Source: CAWGCA01 sp963820955 (GTDB taxonomy: Bacteria > Pseudomonadota > Gammaproteobacteria > Chromatiales > Chromatiaceae). From it: DNA of 60,547 nt. Shown here one piece after another: positions 17,301 through 25,917 of this stretch. The first letter of the stretch is position 1. The number at the start of each line of letters is the position of its first letter. The notes beneath the pieces are model-generated. The model had not been told where the DNA came from. It was given only the letters and a program-made list of their open reading frames with translations, and did no database searches. The stretch lies in assembly GCA_963820955.1 (NCBI GenBank), contig CAWGCA010000021.1, positions 1-60,547 of the forward strand, written 5' to 3'. A program made the position numbers and the translations under genes.

Positions 17301-18235
17301 TCTTCCTGGTAATCCCAGCGAAAATAGCCGCCCAGTCGGTCGATCTCCAGGCGTCTGTTCGGACTGTCGGCGGCCGCCGTTAGCTGAACCAGGTGCAGGT
17401 CGGACCAGAGGGAGTTTCCCTCGAGCCAGCGTATTTTACCGTTCTCCCAGCCGCTCCAGAGTTCCATCCGGGCCCGCCCGTTGCGTAGCTGATACCCTTC
17501 AGGGATGCGATGCTGCAACAGCTCGGCCAGAGCCAGGCTCTGGCCCATGAGATAGACTTCCCCGGCCCAGCCCTGGGGTTTATCCAGTTCGCCCTGAATA
17601 TCCGCGATCAGTCTCACCCTGCTCCCCTGACCGCCGGGAGGGTCAAAACTGAAATCGAGTTGATGACTTCGGCCAGCATTGCGCAGGCTGGCATTGACGT
17701 TGCTTAATTGCACCGGGGCGCCGCCGATCGCCAGATTCTGCCAGTGGATCTCGCTCCGTTCCACGTTGATTCGGCTGGGGACTAGGAACAGGGCAGTGGC
17801 GTTGCCCTGTGCGCTGCCGACCTCCTCCAGCCCGGCGGCTACCACCGAGCCATCGGAGCGGCGCTTGATCAGCAATTGCACCCCGACCAGGGTCAGGTCA
17901 TGAGACTGGACTGCCCGGCTTAACAGGCTGTCGATTGGGGCCAGGGTGACGCGGGCTTCGGCAAGCTGCAGGACGGGATCGTCGCTCCCCGGGGCGAGCA
18001 GGGTGAAATCCTTCAATATCAGTTCTGGTCGCAGCCCGCTCCAGCTGGCTTCCAGCTGACCGATGCTCACTGGCTGACCCAGGCCTTCCGTCGCCCACTG
18101 CTCCACTTCCACCCGGTAGCTGGAAACCACCGACGTGAGAATACGGCCCAGGCCGCTGACCAGCGCCGCCACTACCAGCAGCAGGATCAGCAGCAGCCAG
18201 AGTTTGGCGATAAGGGATTTTGCCAGGTGGACCAT
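14315..18235 (-). CDS. yhdP: YhdP family AsmA-like protein
   Basis: A 1306-residue protein with a single N-terminal membrane anchor (about residues 8-33, rich in Leu/Val) and a huge periplasmic region of repeating beta strands. The C-terminus has the AsmA/DUF3971-type motif FSFDSIKGDFRLEQGNAYTDNFRI and ends with an Lys/Glu-rich tail. YhdP, with TamB and YdbH, forms bridge-like channels moving phospholipid to the outer membrane. Length fits (E. coli 1266). It follows rng by 37 bases, as in many gammaproteobacteria. The MITE-like element is in the gap after it. Confidence 0.95.
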   Translation of the reverse strand: MVHLAKSLIAKLWLLLILLLVVAALVSGLGRILTSVVSSYRVEVEQWATEGLGQPVSIGQLEASWSGLRPELILKDFTLLAPGSDDPVLQLAEARVTLAPIDSLLSRAVQSHDLTLVGVQLLIKRRSDGSVVAAGLEEVGSAQGNATALFLVPSRINVERSEIHWQNLAIGGAPVQLSNVNASLRNAGRSHQLDFSFDPPGGQGSRVRLIADIQGELDKPQGWAGEVYLMGQSLALAELLQHRIPEGYQLRNGRARMELWSGWENGKIRWLEGNSLWSDLHLVQLTAAADSPNRRLEIDRLGGYFRWDYQEDGWELKIEDIAFERLGLNWPNASFSLTSRFDPEGRLHLISGANFLRVEDVSAIVRMFPLPNPEFEQALGSIRPHSDLHDLRFRYDDESEGISWSAQGEVHGLFSKPWKKIPGVENLSARFWVDQERGTLHLNSRDTTLWFPRLFRDPLSLQRVLGHLTWHKQPAGGWHIDAPDLQAGNSDIQTRTRLHMAFPQTAEETVFMDLQTDFKDGNASTTARYLPVGIMRPAVIKWLDQSIVSGQVLAGSCVVRGPLRDFPFHKTHSGRFEVFFETEDLLLDYWPGWPPLEKATADIRFLGNSFDTWIKSARLAGNQITGAHGQIRSLTRTSPFELHVETDGAFRNILQLLRNSPLSKDFGPMTGKLEVGGEANLKLNLAIPISDGSPFQLDGKLRFRDSILELAGSPLTISGIRGDLQFDQERVRAEGIEGLIFGNPLRVDVLTPPDNPLISRVTARAAINSARLAELYPDPTWGLFKGTGNWRLQLDIPSLSPSASTPLLARVDSDLTGIAIDLPAPLGKSAREGRDLQISSAWGKQPLRPLHISYGSVLDLALQIDDNQPASTSIERIGVRLGGGKARMPATAGMEIEGSLEYLDLSPWLEKMKREAQGASKLPLRKLQLQIDHLRWQQLELDQFKLDLRHDQNALTGALSSQRFDGTIRIPDDLQQRPIELRLAQLELIYDPQRLSASPQQPDSPQASLDPARLPTLELAADSLRINEREFGKLQLKTSRLATGLELQTLSIVAPNQTQLTATGQWLKQIDDADRSSIEFAIKTEDLGQLLTDLGYTANVKKAATEIKAKLHWEGAPQKFSIAGVKGDLRMKIGKGQLLEVDPGLGGRVFGLLNINALWRRLSLDFSDLFQKGFSFDSIKGDFRLEQGNAYTDNFRIKGPAAGIDLSGRIGLAAEDLDQRVEVTPKVSSALPVAAALLGTPAVGAAVLVAQQLLGSKVDKAGRTEYQVTGPWNDPLITIIKKKDRPSASDSEKKPEGDSDIFSQGN

Positions 18236-18272
18236 TCCGTACTCGATGCAGCGCTGCAGGATGCGGTATCGA

Positions 18273-19733
18273 TTATATTAGAACCACATCGTAATGTTCT
18301 TGCGAATAGAGTGACTCGGCCTGCAGCCGGATGGTCTTGCCGACAAAGGCCTCCAACTCCGCCAGATTGGAAGACTCCTCGTCCAGCAGCAGGTCGACTA
18401 CCTCCTGGGAGGCGAGCACCAGCAGGGTCTCCACATCAAACTGGCGCGCTTCCCTGAGGATTTCGCGAAAGATTTCATAGCAGGTGGTCTCCGCGGTCTT
18501 CAGCGAGCCGCGCCCCCCGCAGGCGGGACAGGCCTCGCACAGCACGTGCTCCAGTGATTCCCGGGTGCGTTTTCGGGTCATTTCCACCAGACCAAGGGTA
18601 GATACTTCGGTGATGTGGGTCTTGGCGTGATCCCGGCTCAGGCATTTTTCCAGGGCCCGTAGCACCTGGCGTTTGTGTTCCTCGTCTGTCATATCGATAA
18701 AATCGATAATAATGATGCCGCCCAGATTGCGCAGCCGAAGCTGTCGGCAGATCGCCTGGGCCGCCTCCATGTTAGTTTTGTAGATGGTCTCTTCCAGGTT
18801 GCGGTGACCAACGAAGGCGCCTGTGTTTACGTCGATGGTGGTCATTGCCTCGGTCTGATCGATGATCAGATAACCGCCGGATTTCAGTTCAACCTTGCGC
18901 TCCAGCGCCTTCTGGATCTCATCCTCCACGCCGTACAGGTCGAGGATCGGGCGCGCCCCTGGATAGTACTCAATCTGCACCCCCAGATCGGGGATCAGCT
19001 TGTGCACAAACTGTTTCGTTTTCTGCCAGCTTTCCTTCGAGTCGATGCGGATTTTCTCCACTTCGGGTGTCACCAGATCCCGCAGGGCGCGCAGATACAG
19101 CGGCAGGTCTTCGTGGATCAAGTCTCCCGGCGGCGCCGTCTGACGACGCTCCATGATGGTATACCAGAGCCGGCTGATGAACCGCATGTCTGCCGCCAGG
19201 GTTTCCTCGATTACCCCCTCGGCGGCGGTGCGGGCGATAAAATTACCAGGCAGGTTGGAGTCATGGGCATACGCCTCGATAATCTTCCGCAGCCGTATTC
19301 GCTCTTGCTCGTCCTCGATCTTCTGTGAGATGCCCGAAGCGGTCAGCGACGGCATGAACACCAGGTAACGGGAAGGTATGGAGATGTTAGTGGTGAGGCG
19401 CGCCCCCTTGCTGCCCAGCGGGTCCTTGACCACCTGGACGATGATCTCCGCTCCCTCCCGCACCAGATCCGTGATGTTGTCCGGGCGCTCACAGTCTGTC
19501 TGGTCACTGTTGAAGATGTCTGTCGCGTGGAGGAACGCCGCCCGCTCCAGGCCTATGTCCACAAACGCCGCCTGCATTCCGGGCAATACTCTGCACACCC
19601 TGCCTTTGTAGATGTTTCCTACCAGTCCGCGCCGGCCGGTACGCTCGATGATGAGCTCCTGAACCACGCCGTTCTCCACCACCGCAACCCGGGTTTCCGG
19701 CGGCGTCACATTGACTAGGATCTCTTCACTCAT
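18273..19733 (-). CDS. rng: Ribonuclease G
   Basis: RNase G matures the 5' end of 16S rRNA and turns over some mRNAs. The 486-residue protein begins with the EILVNVTP strand and an S1 domain (GNIYKGRVCRVLPGMQAAFVDIG), then the RNase E/G catalytic core with MTTIDVNTGAFVG and IIIIDFIDM carrying the magnesium-binding Asp residues, and the zinc-link cysteines in CPACGGRG. The length is that of RNase G, without the long RNase E scaffold tail. It begins next to the maf stop codon, so the pair is co-transcribed. Confidence 0.97.
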   Translation of the reverse strand: MSEEILVNVTPPETRVAVVENGVVQELIIERTGRRGLVGNIYKGRVCRVLPGMQAAFVDIGLERAAFLHATDIFNSDQTDCERPDNITDLVREGAEIIVQVVKDPLGSKGARLTTNISIPSRYLVFMPSLTASGISQKIEDEQERIRLRKIIEAYAHDSNLPGNFIARTAAEGVIEETLAADMRFISRLWYTIMERRQTAPPGDLIHEDLPLYLRALRDLVTPEVEKIRIDSKESWQKTKQFVHKLIPDLGVQIEYYPGARPILDLYGVEDEIQKALERKVELKSGGYLIIDQTEAMTTIDVNTGAFVGHRNLEETIYKTNMEAAQAICRQLRLRNLGGIIIIDFIDMTDEEHKRQVLRALEKCLSRDHAKTHITEVSTLGLVEMTRKRTRESLEHVLCEACPACGGRGSLKTAETTCYEIFREILREARQFDVETLLVLASQEVVDLLLDEESSNLAELEAFVGKTIRLQAESLYSQEHYDVVLI

Positions 19734-20336
19734 CTAGGCTCCGAGTATTTTTTTGTCCAGCAGTTTGATGCCGGCTTCAGCCAGCAGTTCCGCGGTCTCG
19801 AACAGCGGTAGCCCCATTACCCCGGAGAAGCTGCCTTCCAGGCGGGAGACGAAGAGAGCCCCCAGGCCCTGTATAGCATAGCCCCCCGCCTTGTCTGCGG
19901 GTTCTCCGCTCTGCCAGTAGACCAGGGCCTCCTGTTCACTGATCGACCGGAAACGGACCCGACTTTCGCTAAGGCGGGTTGCCGACTGTGCCGCGATCAG
20001 CGCTGCCCCGGTCAGCACCCGGTGGCTGCGGCCAGAGAGACGCAGCAGCATGCGGATACCCTCCTCCCGATCGGCCGGTTTACCCAGGATTTCATGATCC
20101 ACCACCACCGCCGTGTCGGCTCCCAGCACCGGCAATTTCCGGCCAGATTCGATCATGGCCCGACCGGCCTCCGCTTTCGCCAGCGCCAGCCGGAGCACGT
20201 ACTCCTCCGCTGATTCTCCCAGTTGCAGGGATTCGTCTATCGCTACCGCAATCTGCTGATGCGGCACTCCCAGCTGTTCCAGGAGTTCATGCCGCCGAGG
20301 GGAGAGGGAAGCGAGACAGATCAGGGGCGACTCCAT
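19734..20336 (-). CDS. maf: Maf family nucleoside triphosphate pyrophosphatase
   Basis: Maf hydrolyses dTTP/UTP and modified nucleotides to monophosphates and is linked to septum inhibition. The 200-residue protein has the N-terminal LASLSPRRHELLEQLG motif and GADTAVVVDHEILGKP, the marks of the YhdE type. The start at the internal ATG is preferred: it has AGAGG seven bases upstream and gives the family length; twelve extra residues would precede it otherwise. The stop codon directly abuts the rng start. Confidence 0.95.
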   Translation of the reverse strand: MESPLICLASLSPRRHELLEQLGVPHQQIAVAIDESLQLGESAEEYVLRLALAKAEAGRAMIESGRKLPVLGADTAVVVDHEILGKPADREEGIRMLLRLSGRSHRVLTGAALIAAQSATRLSESRVRFRSISEQEALVYWQSGEPADKAGGYAIQGLGALFVSRLEGSFSGVMGLPLFETAELLAEAGIKLLDKKILGA

Positions 20337-20401
20337 CAGCAAACCTCTGCCGTAACTACAATCGACCATCACCCTACACCAGTGGGGCGCCTATGTCAGG
20401 T

Positions 20402-20875
20402 TCAGCCGGCCCGATGATAGGGGTGGTTTCGCAGAATACTCCAGGCGCGGTAGATCTGCTCGGCGACCACTACCCGCACCAGCGGGTGGGGAAGGGTCAG
20501 AGGGGAGAGCGACCAACGACCGTCGGCCCGTTGCAGGCACTCCTCTGACAGTCCCTCCGGGCCGCCCACCAGCAGGCAGATATCACCACCCTCCCCCATC
20601 CAGCTATCCAGCTGCACGGCAAGTCTTTCCGTGCTCCATGAACTGCCTTCCACCGCCAGCGCCACTACCCGGCATCCCCGGGGGATCGCCTGCAACATCT
20701 GTTGCCCTTCCTGCACCAGGATGCGACGGATGTCAGCGCCTTTGCCGCGGTGCCGGGGCGCTATCTCCACCAATCTCAATCCACACTCTTTGGGCAGGCG
20801 CTTGGCGTACTCCAGGTAGCCCTCCTGCACCCAGCGTGGCATTCGGGTGCCTATGGCTATCAGGTGGATGTTCAT
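20402..20875 (-). CDS. rlmH: 23S rRNA pseudouridine-1915 N3-methyltransferase RlmH
   Basis: RlmH methylates the N3 of pseudouridine 1915 in helix 69 of 23S rRNA with S-adenosylmethionine. At 157 residues it matches the family. It begins with the strand MNIHLIAIG, has LVGGPEGLS (SAM-binding knot loop) and ends with the classic YRAWSILRNHPYHR. The internal ATG is chosen to give the normal start. It normally follows rsfS directly; here a WYL regulator gene stands between them. Confidence 0.97.
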   Translation of the reverse strand: MNIHLIAIGTRMPRWVQEGYLEYAKRLPKECGLRLVEIAPRHRGKGADIRRILVQEGQQMLQAIPRGCRVVALAVEGSSWSTERLAVQLDSWMGEGGDICLLVGGPEGLSEECLQRADGRWSLSPLTLPHPLVRVVVAEQIYRAWSILRNHPYHRAG

Positions 20876-20903
20876 TGGCGGGGATTGTAGTGGAATCGCG
20901 TTT

Positions 20904-21869
20904 TCAAGAGTACAGAGCCGAGGCTTGCCGGATCCGGTCCGCAATTTTTCTACGCAGAGATTCGGGGCCGATCACCTCCACCTCAGGCCCGTATTTCAGG
21001 ATATCCATAATCAGCTCGGGGGAGTGGCGATAGGGCACCCGCAGTTCGTATCGGCCATCATCAAGCCAGCTCGTCTGCTGCTGCGGATGCCAGAGTTCGG
21101 TTGCTACCCAGCGCGCCTGTTGCCGGCTGAAGCGGAGCACGGCGGTCTGTTCCGCCTGACCGGAGAAGATGCCATAGGCGCTGGAGTAGTGTGCATCGAG
21201 CGCTTCTGTCTCCAGTTCCTTGGCGGATCGCTGCAGGGTGCTGGCGGAGCGGATGGCATCCAGCGAGAAGGTGCGGAGCCCCCCCCGCAGGTGACAGAAG
21301 GCGTCCAGATACCAGTTGTCTCGATAGTGGACCAGGCGTTGCGGCGATATCTCCCGCGTGGTGACGCGATCGTCCCCCCTGTTGTAGTAGTCGAGCTGCA
21401 GTCGCCGGCGTTTTGCCAGTGCCCCGGCGACCAGCTGAAAGCTCCTACCGGTCGGTCGTGCCGCCGCCCGCAGGATGCGGATACGACCGTTCAAATCCTC
21501 TCCACCCGATCGCCGGGTCTTGAGCAGTTGATCGATCCGCTCTCTGAGCGGGGCCAGTTGCCGTTCCAGCAGCCCCGGCTGCACCTGGGTCAGCAGTTGC
21601 TGCACGCTCAGCAGGGCGTGCAGCTCCGAGGCGTTGAACCAGATCCCTGGAAGCTCGTACATCCCCCCCTGGTCCCGATCATAGAAGTAGCCATTACGCT
21701 CCCGGTCATAGCGGATCGGCGCATTGAGGAATAGCCGCATGGTATCGATGATACGCTTGGCGGTCGCCCTGGAGCATTCTAGCTCCTGCTCTATTCGTTG
21801 GCGGGGGATCGGTTGGCGGGTGGAGCTCAGCAGTTTGTGGAGTTCGAAAATCCTGTCAAATCGGTCCAT
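20904..21869 (-). CDS. WYL-domain transcriptional regulator
   Basis: A 321-residue regulator with an N-terminal winged-helix region (about residues 10-55, with RQRIEQELECSRATAKRIIDTM as recognition part) and a WYL domain centred on HYRDNWYLDAFC, followed by the WCX-like C-terminal extension. WYL proteins sense ligands such as nucleotides or nucleic acid and often control stress or defence genes. It lies 12 bases after rsfS and upstream of rlmH on the same strand, so it is probably transcribed with them. A GTG just before the ATG is an alternative start. No palindromic operator was found nearby. Confidence 0.92.
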   Translation of the reverse strand: MDRFDRIFELHKLLSSTRQPIPRQRIEQELECSRATAKRIIDTMRLFLNAPIRYDRERNGYFYDRDQGGMYELPGIWFNASELHALLSVQQLLTQVQPGLLERQLAPLRERIDQLLKTRRSGGEDLNGRIRILRAAARPTGRSFQLVAGALAKRRRLQLDYYNRGDDRVTTREISPQRLVHYRDNWYLDAFCHLRGGLRTFSLDAIRSASTLQRSAKELETEALDAHYSSAYGIFSGQAEQTAVLRFSRQQARWVATELWHPQQQTSWLDDGRYELRVPYRHSPELIMDILKYGPEVEVIGPESLRRKIADRIRQASALYS

Positions 21870-21881
21870 CACGCACCGCTG

Positions 21882-22241
21882 TCAGGGTTTTTCGGCGGTT
21901 CGATTTCGACTAGGGCTATCCTCCATCTGCCACAGCCGCTCCAGTTGGTAAAAGTCCCGCACCTTGGGCTGCATGATGTGGACCACCACTCCATTGAGAT
22001 CGACCAGGGCCCATTCGCCCTCGTTAACTCCCTCGCTGCCCAACGGCGGCTCGCCGGCCTCTTTGGCATTGAAAGCCACCGCCTCGGCCATTGATTTGAC
22101 ATGGCGGCTGGAGGTGCCGCTGGCGATGACCAGGAGATCGGTAATACTGGTCTTGCCGCGCACATCGATTACGTGAATCTCCTGAGCCTTCATTTCATTC
22201 AATAGATTCAGGACCAGGTCACGAAGTTGTTCTAGCTGCAT
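21882..22241 (-). CDS. rsfS: Ribosomal silencing factor RsfS
   Basis: RsfS binds protein L14 and blocks joining of the 50S and 30S subunits when nutrients are scarce. At 119 residues the protein has the family core: AQEIHVIDVRGKTSITDLLVIASGTSSRHVKSM (split by fold, residues about 17-50), and WALVDLNGVVVHIMQPKVRDFYQLERLW near the end. It follows nadD, the usual neighbour. Confidence 0.96.
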   Translation of the reverse strand: MQLEQLRDLVLNLLNEMKAQEIHVIDVRGKTSITDLLVIASGTSSRHVKSMAEAVAFNAKEAGEPPLGSEGVNEGEWALVDLNGVVVHIMQPKVRDFYQLERLWQMEDSPSRNRTAEKP

Positions 22242-22291
22242 AGGGAATTCAGAATATGGGATGGCTTTTCATGGATATAATTGATTTTAAC

Positions 22292-22327
22292 AAAAAAATC
22301 CCATGGAAGCCGCTACCGGCGGTGGGA
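22292..22327 (-). terminator. Possible intrinsic terminator after nadD
   Basis: On the minus strand a stem TCCCA/TGGGA, enclosing a CCGC/GCGG hairpin, is followed at once by a run of seven Ts. It lies between nadD and rsfS, in the 118-base gap. The base pairing is short, so it may only attenuate read-through. Confidence 0.4.
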
Positions 22328-22359
22328 GTCGGGTCTGTTCTCCTTGGTTGCGCTGATTT

Positions 22360-22974
22360 TTATCGGCCCTGATAGAGTCCTTGTTGGCGGATAATGGCGA
22401 GCACCGGGTCGGGTAGCAGGTATCTGGGAGAATGGCCTGTGCGTAGCATTGCTCTAATGGCGGTGGCGGATATTTCCAGTTGGCTCACTGCTTGAAACAG
22501 GATGAGTCCAGCAGGGGTGGAGCGCATGGGGTCGACTGTGGTGACGACCCTGTCGGCATAGTGTTGAGGAGACTTCTCGCCGGGGCGCTGCATCACCACC
22601 AGATGGGCCAGTTCCAGCACCAGGTCTGGCTGGTGCCAGCTCAGGAATCCGCGGAAGGCGTCGCTGCCCATCAGCAGGCACAGCGGCTGATCCCCCAGTT
22701 CTTGGCGCATTGAGCGCAGGGTGTCGACGGTATAGGACTTGCCGCTGCGCTGGAGTTCTCGTTGGTCTACCCGGAACGAGGGCTCGCCGGCCGTGGCTGC
22801 CTTCAGCATGGCCAGTCGTTGCTGCGGGCTGCTCCCCGGCTGATCGCGATGGGGCGGGTGCCCCACTGGCACGAATCGGATCTCCTTCAGCCCCAGGGTC
22901 TGTTTGACCTCCAGCGCGGTGCGCAGGTGGCCATAGTGAATGGGGTCGAAGGTGCCGCCTAGTATGCCGATCAT
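22360..22974 (-). CDS. nadD: Nicotinate-nucleotide adenylyltransferase
   Basis: NadD makes nicotinic acid adenine dinucleotide from nicotinate mononucleotide and ATP in NAD synthesis. The 204-residue protein has the nucleotidyltransferase motif GGTFDPIHYGHLR at residues 6-18, with the HxGH-type histidine, and the second motif ISATAIR near residue 168. Length is normal. It follows proA with a 37-base gap. Confidence 0.97.
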   Translation of the reverse strand: MIGILGGTFDPIHYGHLRTALEVKQTLGLKEIRFVPVGHPPHRDQPGSSPQQRLAMLKAATAGEPSFRVDQRELQRSGKSYTVDTLRSMRQELGDQPLCLLMGSDAFRGFLSWHQPDLVLELAHLVVMQRPGEKSPQHYADRVVTTVDPMRSTPAGLILFQAVSQLEISATAIRAMLRTGHSPRYLLPDPVLAIIRQQGLYQGR

Positions 22975-23011
22975 AGAGTAGAGAGATCGGCCCCTGATTT
23001 TCGAAAGCTTC

Positions 23012-24289
23012 TCACCCTCTTATCTGCCCGTCCCCAAGGACGATGAATTTCACCGAGGTAAGCCCCTCTAATCCCACCGGTCCGCGGGCATGGAATTTGT
23101 CGGTGGAGATGCCGATCTCCGCCCCCAGTCCGTATTCGAAGCCGTCGGCAAAGCGGGTCGAGGCGTTGACCATTACCGAGGCGGAGTCCACTTCCCGCAG
23201 AAAACGCCGGGCCCGGGTGTAGTTCTCGGTAACGATGCTGTCGGTGTGCTGGGAACTGTGGGTGTTGATGTGATCGATCGCGGCCTCCATGTCTGGTACC
23301 ACCCGGATTGAGAGGATGGGGGCGAGATACTCGGTGTCCCAATCCTCTTCACTGGCCGGATTGCATCCCTCGATAATGCGGCAGGTCTGTTCGCAACCCC
23401 GCAGTTCCACGCTCTTTTCCAGCAGGGCAGTGGCCAGCAGCGGGAGATACTTGCCCGCAATCTTCTCCGCCACCAGCAGGGTTTCCATGGTATTACAGGT
23501 GCCATAACGCTGGGTCTTGGCATTGAGCGCGATATCGAATGCCTTGCCGCAGTCCGCCTGATCGTCGACATAGACGTGGCAGATTCCGTCCAGGTGCTTG
23601 ATCACCGGCACCCGGGCCTCGCTGGAGATTCGCTCGATCAGACCTTTCCCACCGCGGGGGATGATGACGTCCACATAGTCGGGCATGGTGATCATGGCGC
23701 CCACAGCGCTGCGGTCCGTGGTGGCCAACACCTGCACGGCGTCGGCCGGTAGACCCGCCTTCTCCAAGCCTCGGTGGATACAGTCGGCGATGGCCTGATT
23801 GGAGTGAAAGGCCTCCGAACCGCCGCGCAACACCGTGGCGTTACCGGATTTCAGGCACAAGGCCGCTGCATCGGCGGTGACATTGGGGCGGGATTCGTAA
23901 ATGATGCCGATCACCCCCAGGGGCACCCGCATACGCCCCACCTGGATACCGCTGGGTCGGTAGTTCATGTCGAAGATTTCACCGATTGGGTCGGGCAGGG
24001 CGGCGATTTCGCGCAGCCCTTCTATCATGCCGTCGATCCGCTCAGGCGTCAGTTCCAGCCGGTCCAGTAGAGCGGCGGCGAGCCCCTTGGCGACACCTGC
24101 CTGCAGGTCTTTCCTGTTTTCCCCCATCAGCTTGTCACGGCTCTGGTCGATATCGTTCGCCATGGCCAGCAAGGCCGTATTCTTGACTCCGGTGCTGGCT
24201 GCGGCCAGGAGACGGGAGGCAACCCGTGCCCGCCGACCTAGCTGCTGCATATAATGGGAGATGTCTGTGATCTGTTCGAACATGGTCAT
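23012..24289 (-). CDS. proA: Gamma-glutamyl phosphate reductase
   Basis: ProA reduces gamma-glutamyl phosphate to glutamate semialdehyde, the second step of proline synthesis. The 425-residue protein has the aldehyde-dehydrogenase-like catalytic Cys265 in RYGTCNTMET, plus VIYESRPNVTADAAALCLKSGN-type cofactor motifs around residues 129-150. Two in-frame ATGs lie six bases apart; the first is used. proB is not in the window. proA between holA and nadD is a common gammaproteobacterial order. Confidence 0.96.
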   Translation of the reverse strand: MTMFEQITDISHYMQQLGRRARVASRLLAAASTGVKNTALLAMANDIDQSRDKLMGENRKDLQAGVAKGLAAALLDRLELTPERIDGMIEGLREIAALPDPIGEIFDMNYRPSGIQVGRMRVPLGVIGIIYESRPNVTADAAALCLKSGNATVLRGGSEAFHSNQAIADCIHRGLEKAGLPADAVQVLATTDRSAVGAMITMPDYVDVIIPRGGKGLIERISSEARVPVIKHLDGICHVYVDDQADCGKAFDIALNAKTQRYGTCNTMETLLVAEKIAGKYLPLLATALLEKSVELRGCEQTCRIIEGCNPASEEDWDTEYLAPILSIRVVPDMEAAIDHINTHSSQHTDSIVTENYTRARRFLREVDSASVMVNASTRFADGFEYGLGAEIGISTDKFHARGPVGLEGLTSVKFIVLGDGQIRG

Positions 24290-24352
24290 TTCAAGCCTGT
24301 TGAATGCGGCAACTTTAACGAATTCTAACAAAATGGCGGCACCAGGGTGAGT

Positions 24353-25387
24353 TCAGGTCGACGCCTGATGCCCTATGGCCGGGACCCCCGCCATTCGGGT
24401 GACGATGTCCTGCAACAGCAGCCAGGGGTCGCTTGGATCCTGCCCCTTGATGGCTCGGTCGGTGCGACCACAGAGTTGGAGCAGTTGCTGCCAGCCGTGG
24501 GTGCCCATACGCCCCAGACCCTTGCTCACCAGGGGTTTTCGTTTCTCCCACAGATCCCGTCTTCCGGCCATGGCCTGTTGACTGGAGCGGCCGGACTCCA
24601 CTTCGCGGGAGAGACTTGCCAGCAGGCGGATTTCACGACTAACTGCCCAGAGTACCACCGGTGCCGCGGTGCCCTCGCCCCGCAGTCCGTCGAGCACCCG
24701 GACGCAGCGGGCGGCCTGGCCCGCCAATGCACTGTCTACCAGCCCGTAAACGTCGAAACGGCTGCTATCCGCGACTGAACTGGCCAGCTGCTCCGGGCTG
24801 ATGACTCCAGGACCGTGCAGAAGCAGCAGTTTATCGATTTCCTGGGCAGCGGCCAGCAGGTTGCCCTCGATACGCTCCGCCAGCATCGGTATTACCTCCG
24901 GGGCCGGGGTCAGCCCCAGGTTACGCATCCGATGCTCGAGCCAGGGCAGCAGGCGCGCGCCCTCTACCGGCCAGATCTGGACTACGACGCCAGCTTGGTC
25001 CAGGTGCTTGAACCATTTACTGCTGGTCTGACTGCGGTCCAGCTTGGGCATGGTGATCAGCAGCAGGGTATCGACGGGAGGTCGGTTGGCATATTCGCCC
25101 AGCGCCCGGGCGCCCTCTATGCCCGGTTTGCTGGAAGCCATGCGCAGGTCGATGATGCGCTGTTCAGCAAACAGGGAGAGGCTGTTGGCTTCCGCCATCA
25201 GCTGTGACCAATCGAATCTGGCATCCACCTCCAGAATGTCGCGGCCTGTGTAGCCCTGTTGTTTTGCCCGGGCACGGATGCAATCCGCGGCCTCGCGCAA
25301 CTGCAGGGGTTCGTCGCCGCTGAGCAGATAGATCGGCGCCAGGGCCTTGCTCAGGTGTGTCGTGAGTTCATGGCTACGTACCCGCAT
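24353..25387 (-). CDS. holA: DNA polymerase III delta subunit
   Basis: HolA is the clamp-loader wrench that opens the beta sliding clamp. The 344-residue protein has the family start KALAPIYLLSGDEPLQLREAAD, a middle LLLITMPKLDRSQTSSKW, and a helical C-terminal collar. Its ATG overlaps the lptE stop (TAATG), a usual sign of translational coupling in the leuS-lptE-holA operon. Confidence 0.95.
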   Translation of the reverse strand: MRVRSHELTTHLSKALAPIYLLSGDEPLQLREAADCIRARAKQQGYTGRDILEVDARFDWSQLMAEANSLSLFAEQRIIDLRMASSKPGIEGARALGEYANRPPVDTLLLITMPKLDRSQTSSKWFKHLDQAGVVVQIWPVEGARLLPWLEHRMRNLGLTPAPEVIPMLAERIEGNLLAAAQEIDKLLLLHGPGVISPEQLASSVADSSRFDVYGLVDSALAGQAARCVRVLDGLRGEGTAAPVVLWAVSREIRLLASLSREVESGRSSQQAMAGRRDLWEKRKPLVSKGLGRMGTHGWQQLLQLCGRTDRAIKGQDPSDPWLLLQDIVTRMAGVPAIGHQAST

Positions 25388-25893
25388 TATTGAAGCTGGG
25401 TTTCGAGGCGACGGATGATCTGATCGGCCAGATCCCGCCGCATATCCCGCCGCAGGAAGTCCTCTTCCAGTTGCTTGCCCAGCACCCGATCCTCCGGATT
25501 GACGTAGGACTGCAAGAGACTCACCTGCTGTGAAGATACCAGCTCGGTACCGGAACCATCGACCAGCTCGAAGCGCAGGGCTTCATGAAGTTCATACTCC
25601 GCCACCTTGCCACTCTTATTCAGCGCCACCACCCGGCGGTCACTGCTGTAATCGCTGAGGCGCAGGATGGCATTCGCTTCCTTTCGTTCGTCGATGATCA
25701 GAATCCCCGCGCTTTTCAGTTGACTGGTCAGGGCATTGGTGAGTTCGTGCTCACGGCTTACGCCCTCGATAAAGAGCGGGCTGATCGAGGCCGGGAGTGA
25801 GTGGATTCCTCTCAGTTTAAAGCCACAGCCCTCGGTGACCAGGACAAGCAGCAGCACAGTGATAGGAAAAATAGTTTTCTGCGTCATTTTCAA
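25387..25893 (-). CDS. lptE: LPS-assembly lipoprotein LptE
   Basis: LptE plugs the LptD barrel that inserts lipopolysaccharide into the outer leaflet of the outer membrane. The 168-residue precursor has a lipoprotein signal peptide with the lipobox-like VTEGC near residue 23, directly followed by GFKLRG, the family hallmark. Later marks are ELTNALTSQLKSAG and a C-terminal helix rich in Arg. It lies between leuS (24 bases) and holA. Confidence 0.93.
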   Translation of the reverse strand: MKMTQKTIFPITVLLLVLVTEGCGFKLRGIHSLPASISPLFIEGVSREHELTNALTSQLKSAGILIIDERKEANAILRLSDYSSDRRVVALNKSGKVAEYELHEALRFELVDGSGTELVSSQQVSLLQSYVNPEDRVLGKQLEEDFLRRDMRRDLADQIIRRLETQLQ

Positions 25894-25917
25894 CCCTTCC
25901 GGGAAGCCTCCTGCTGG

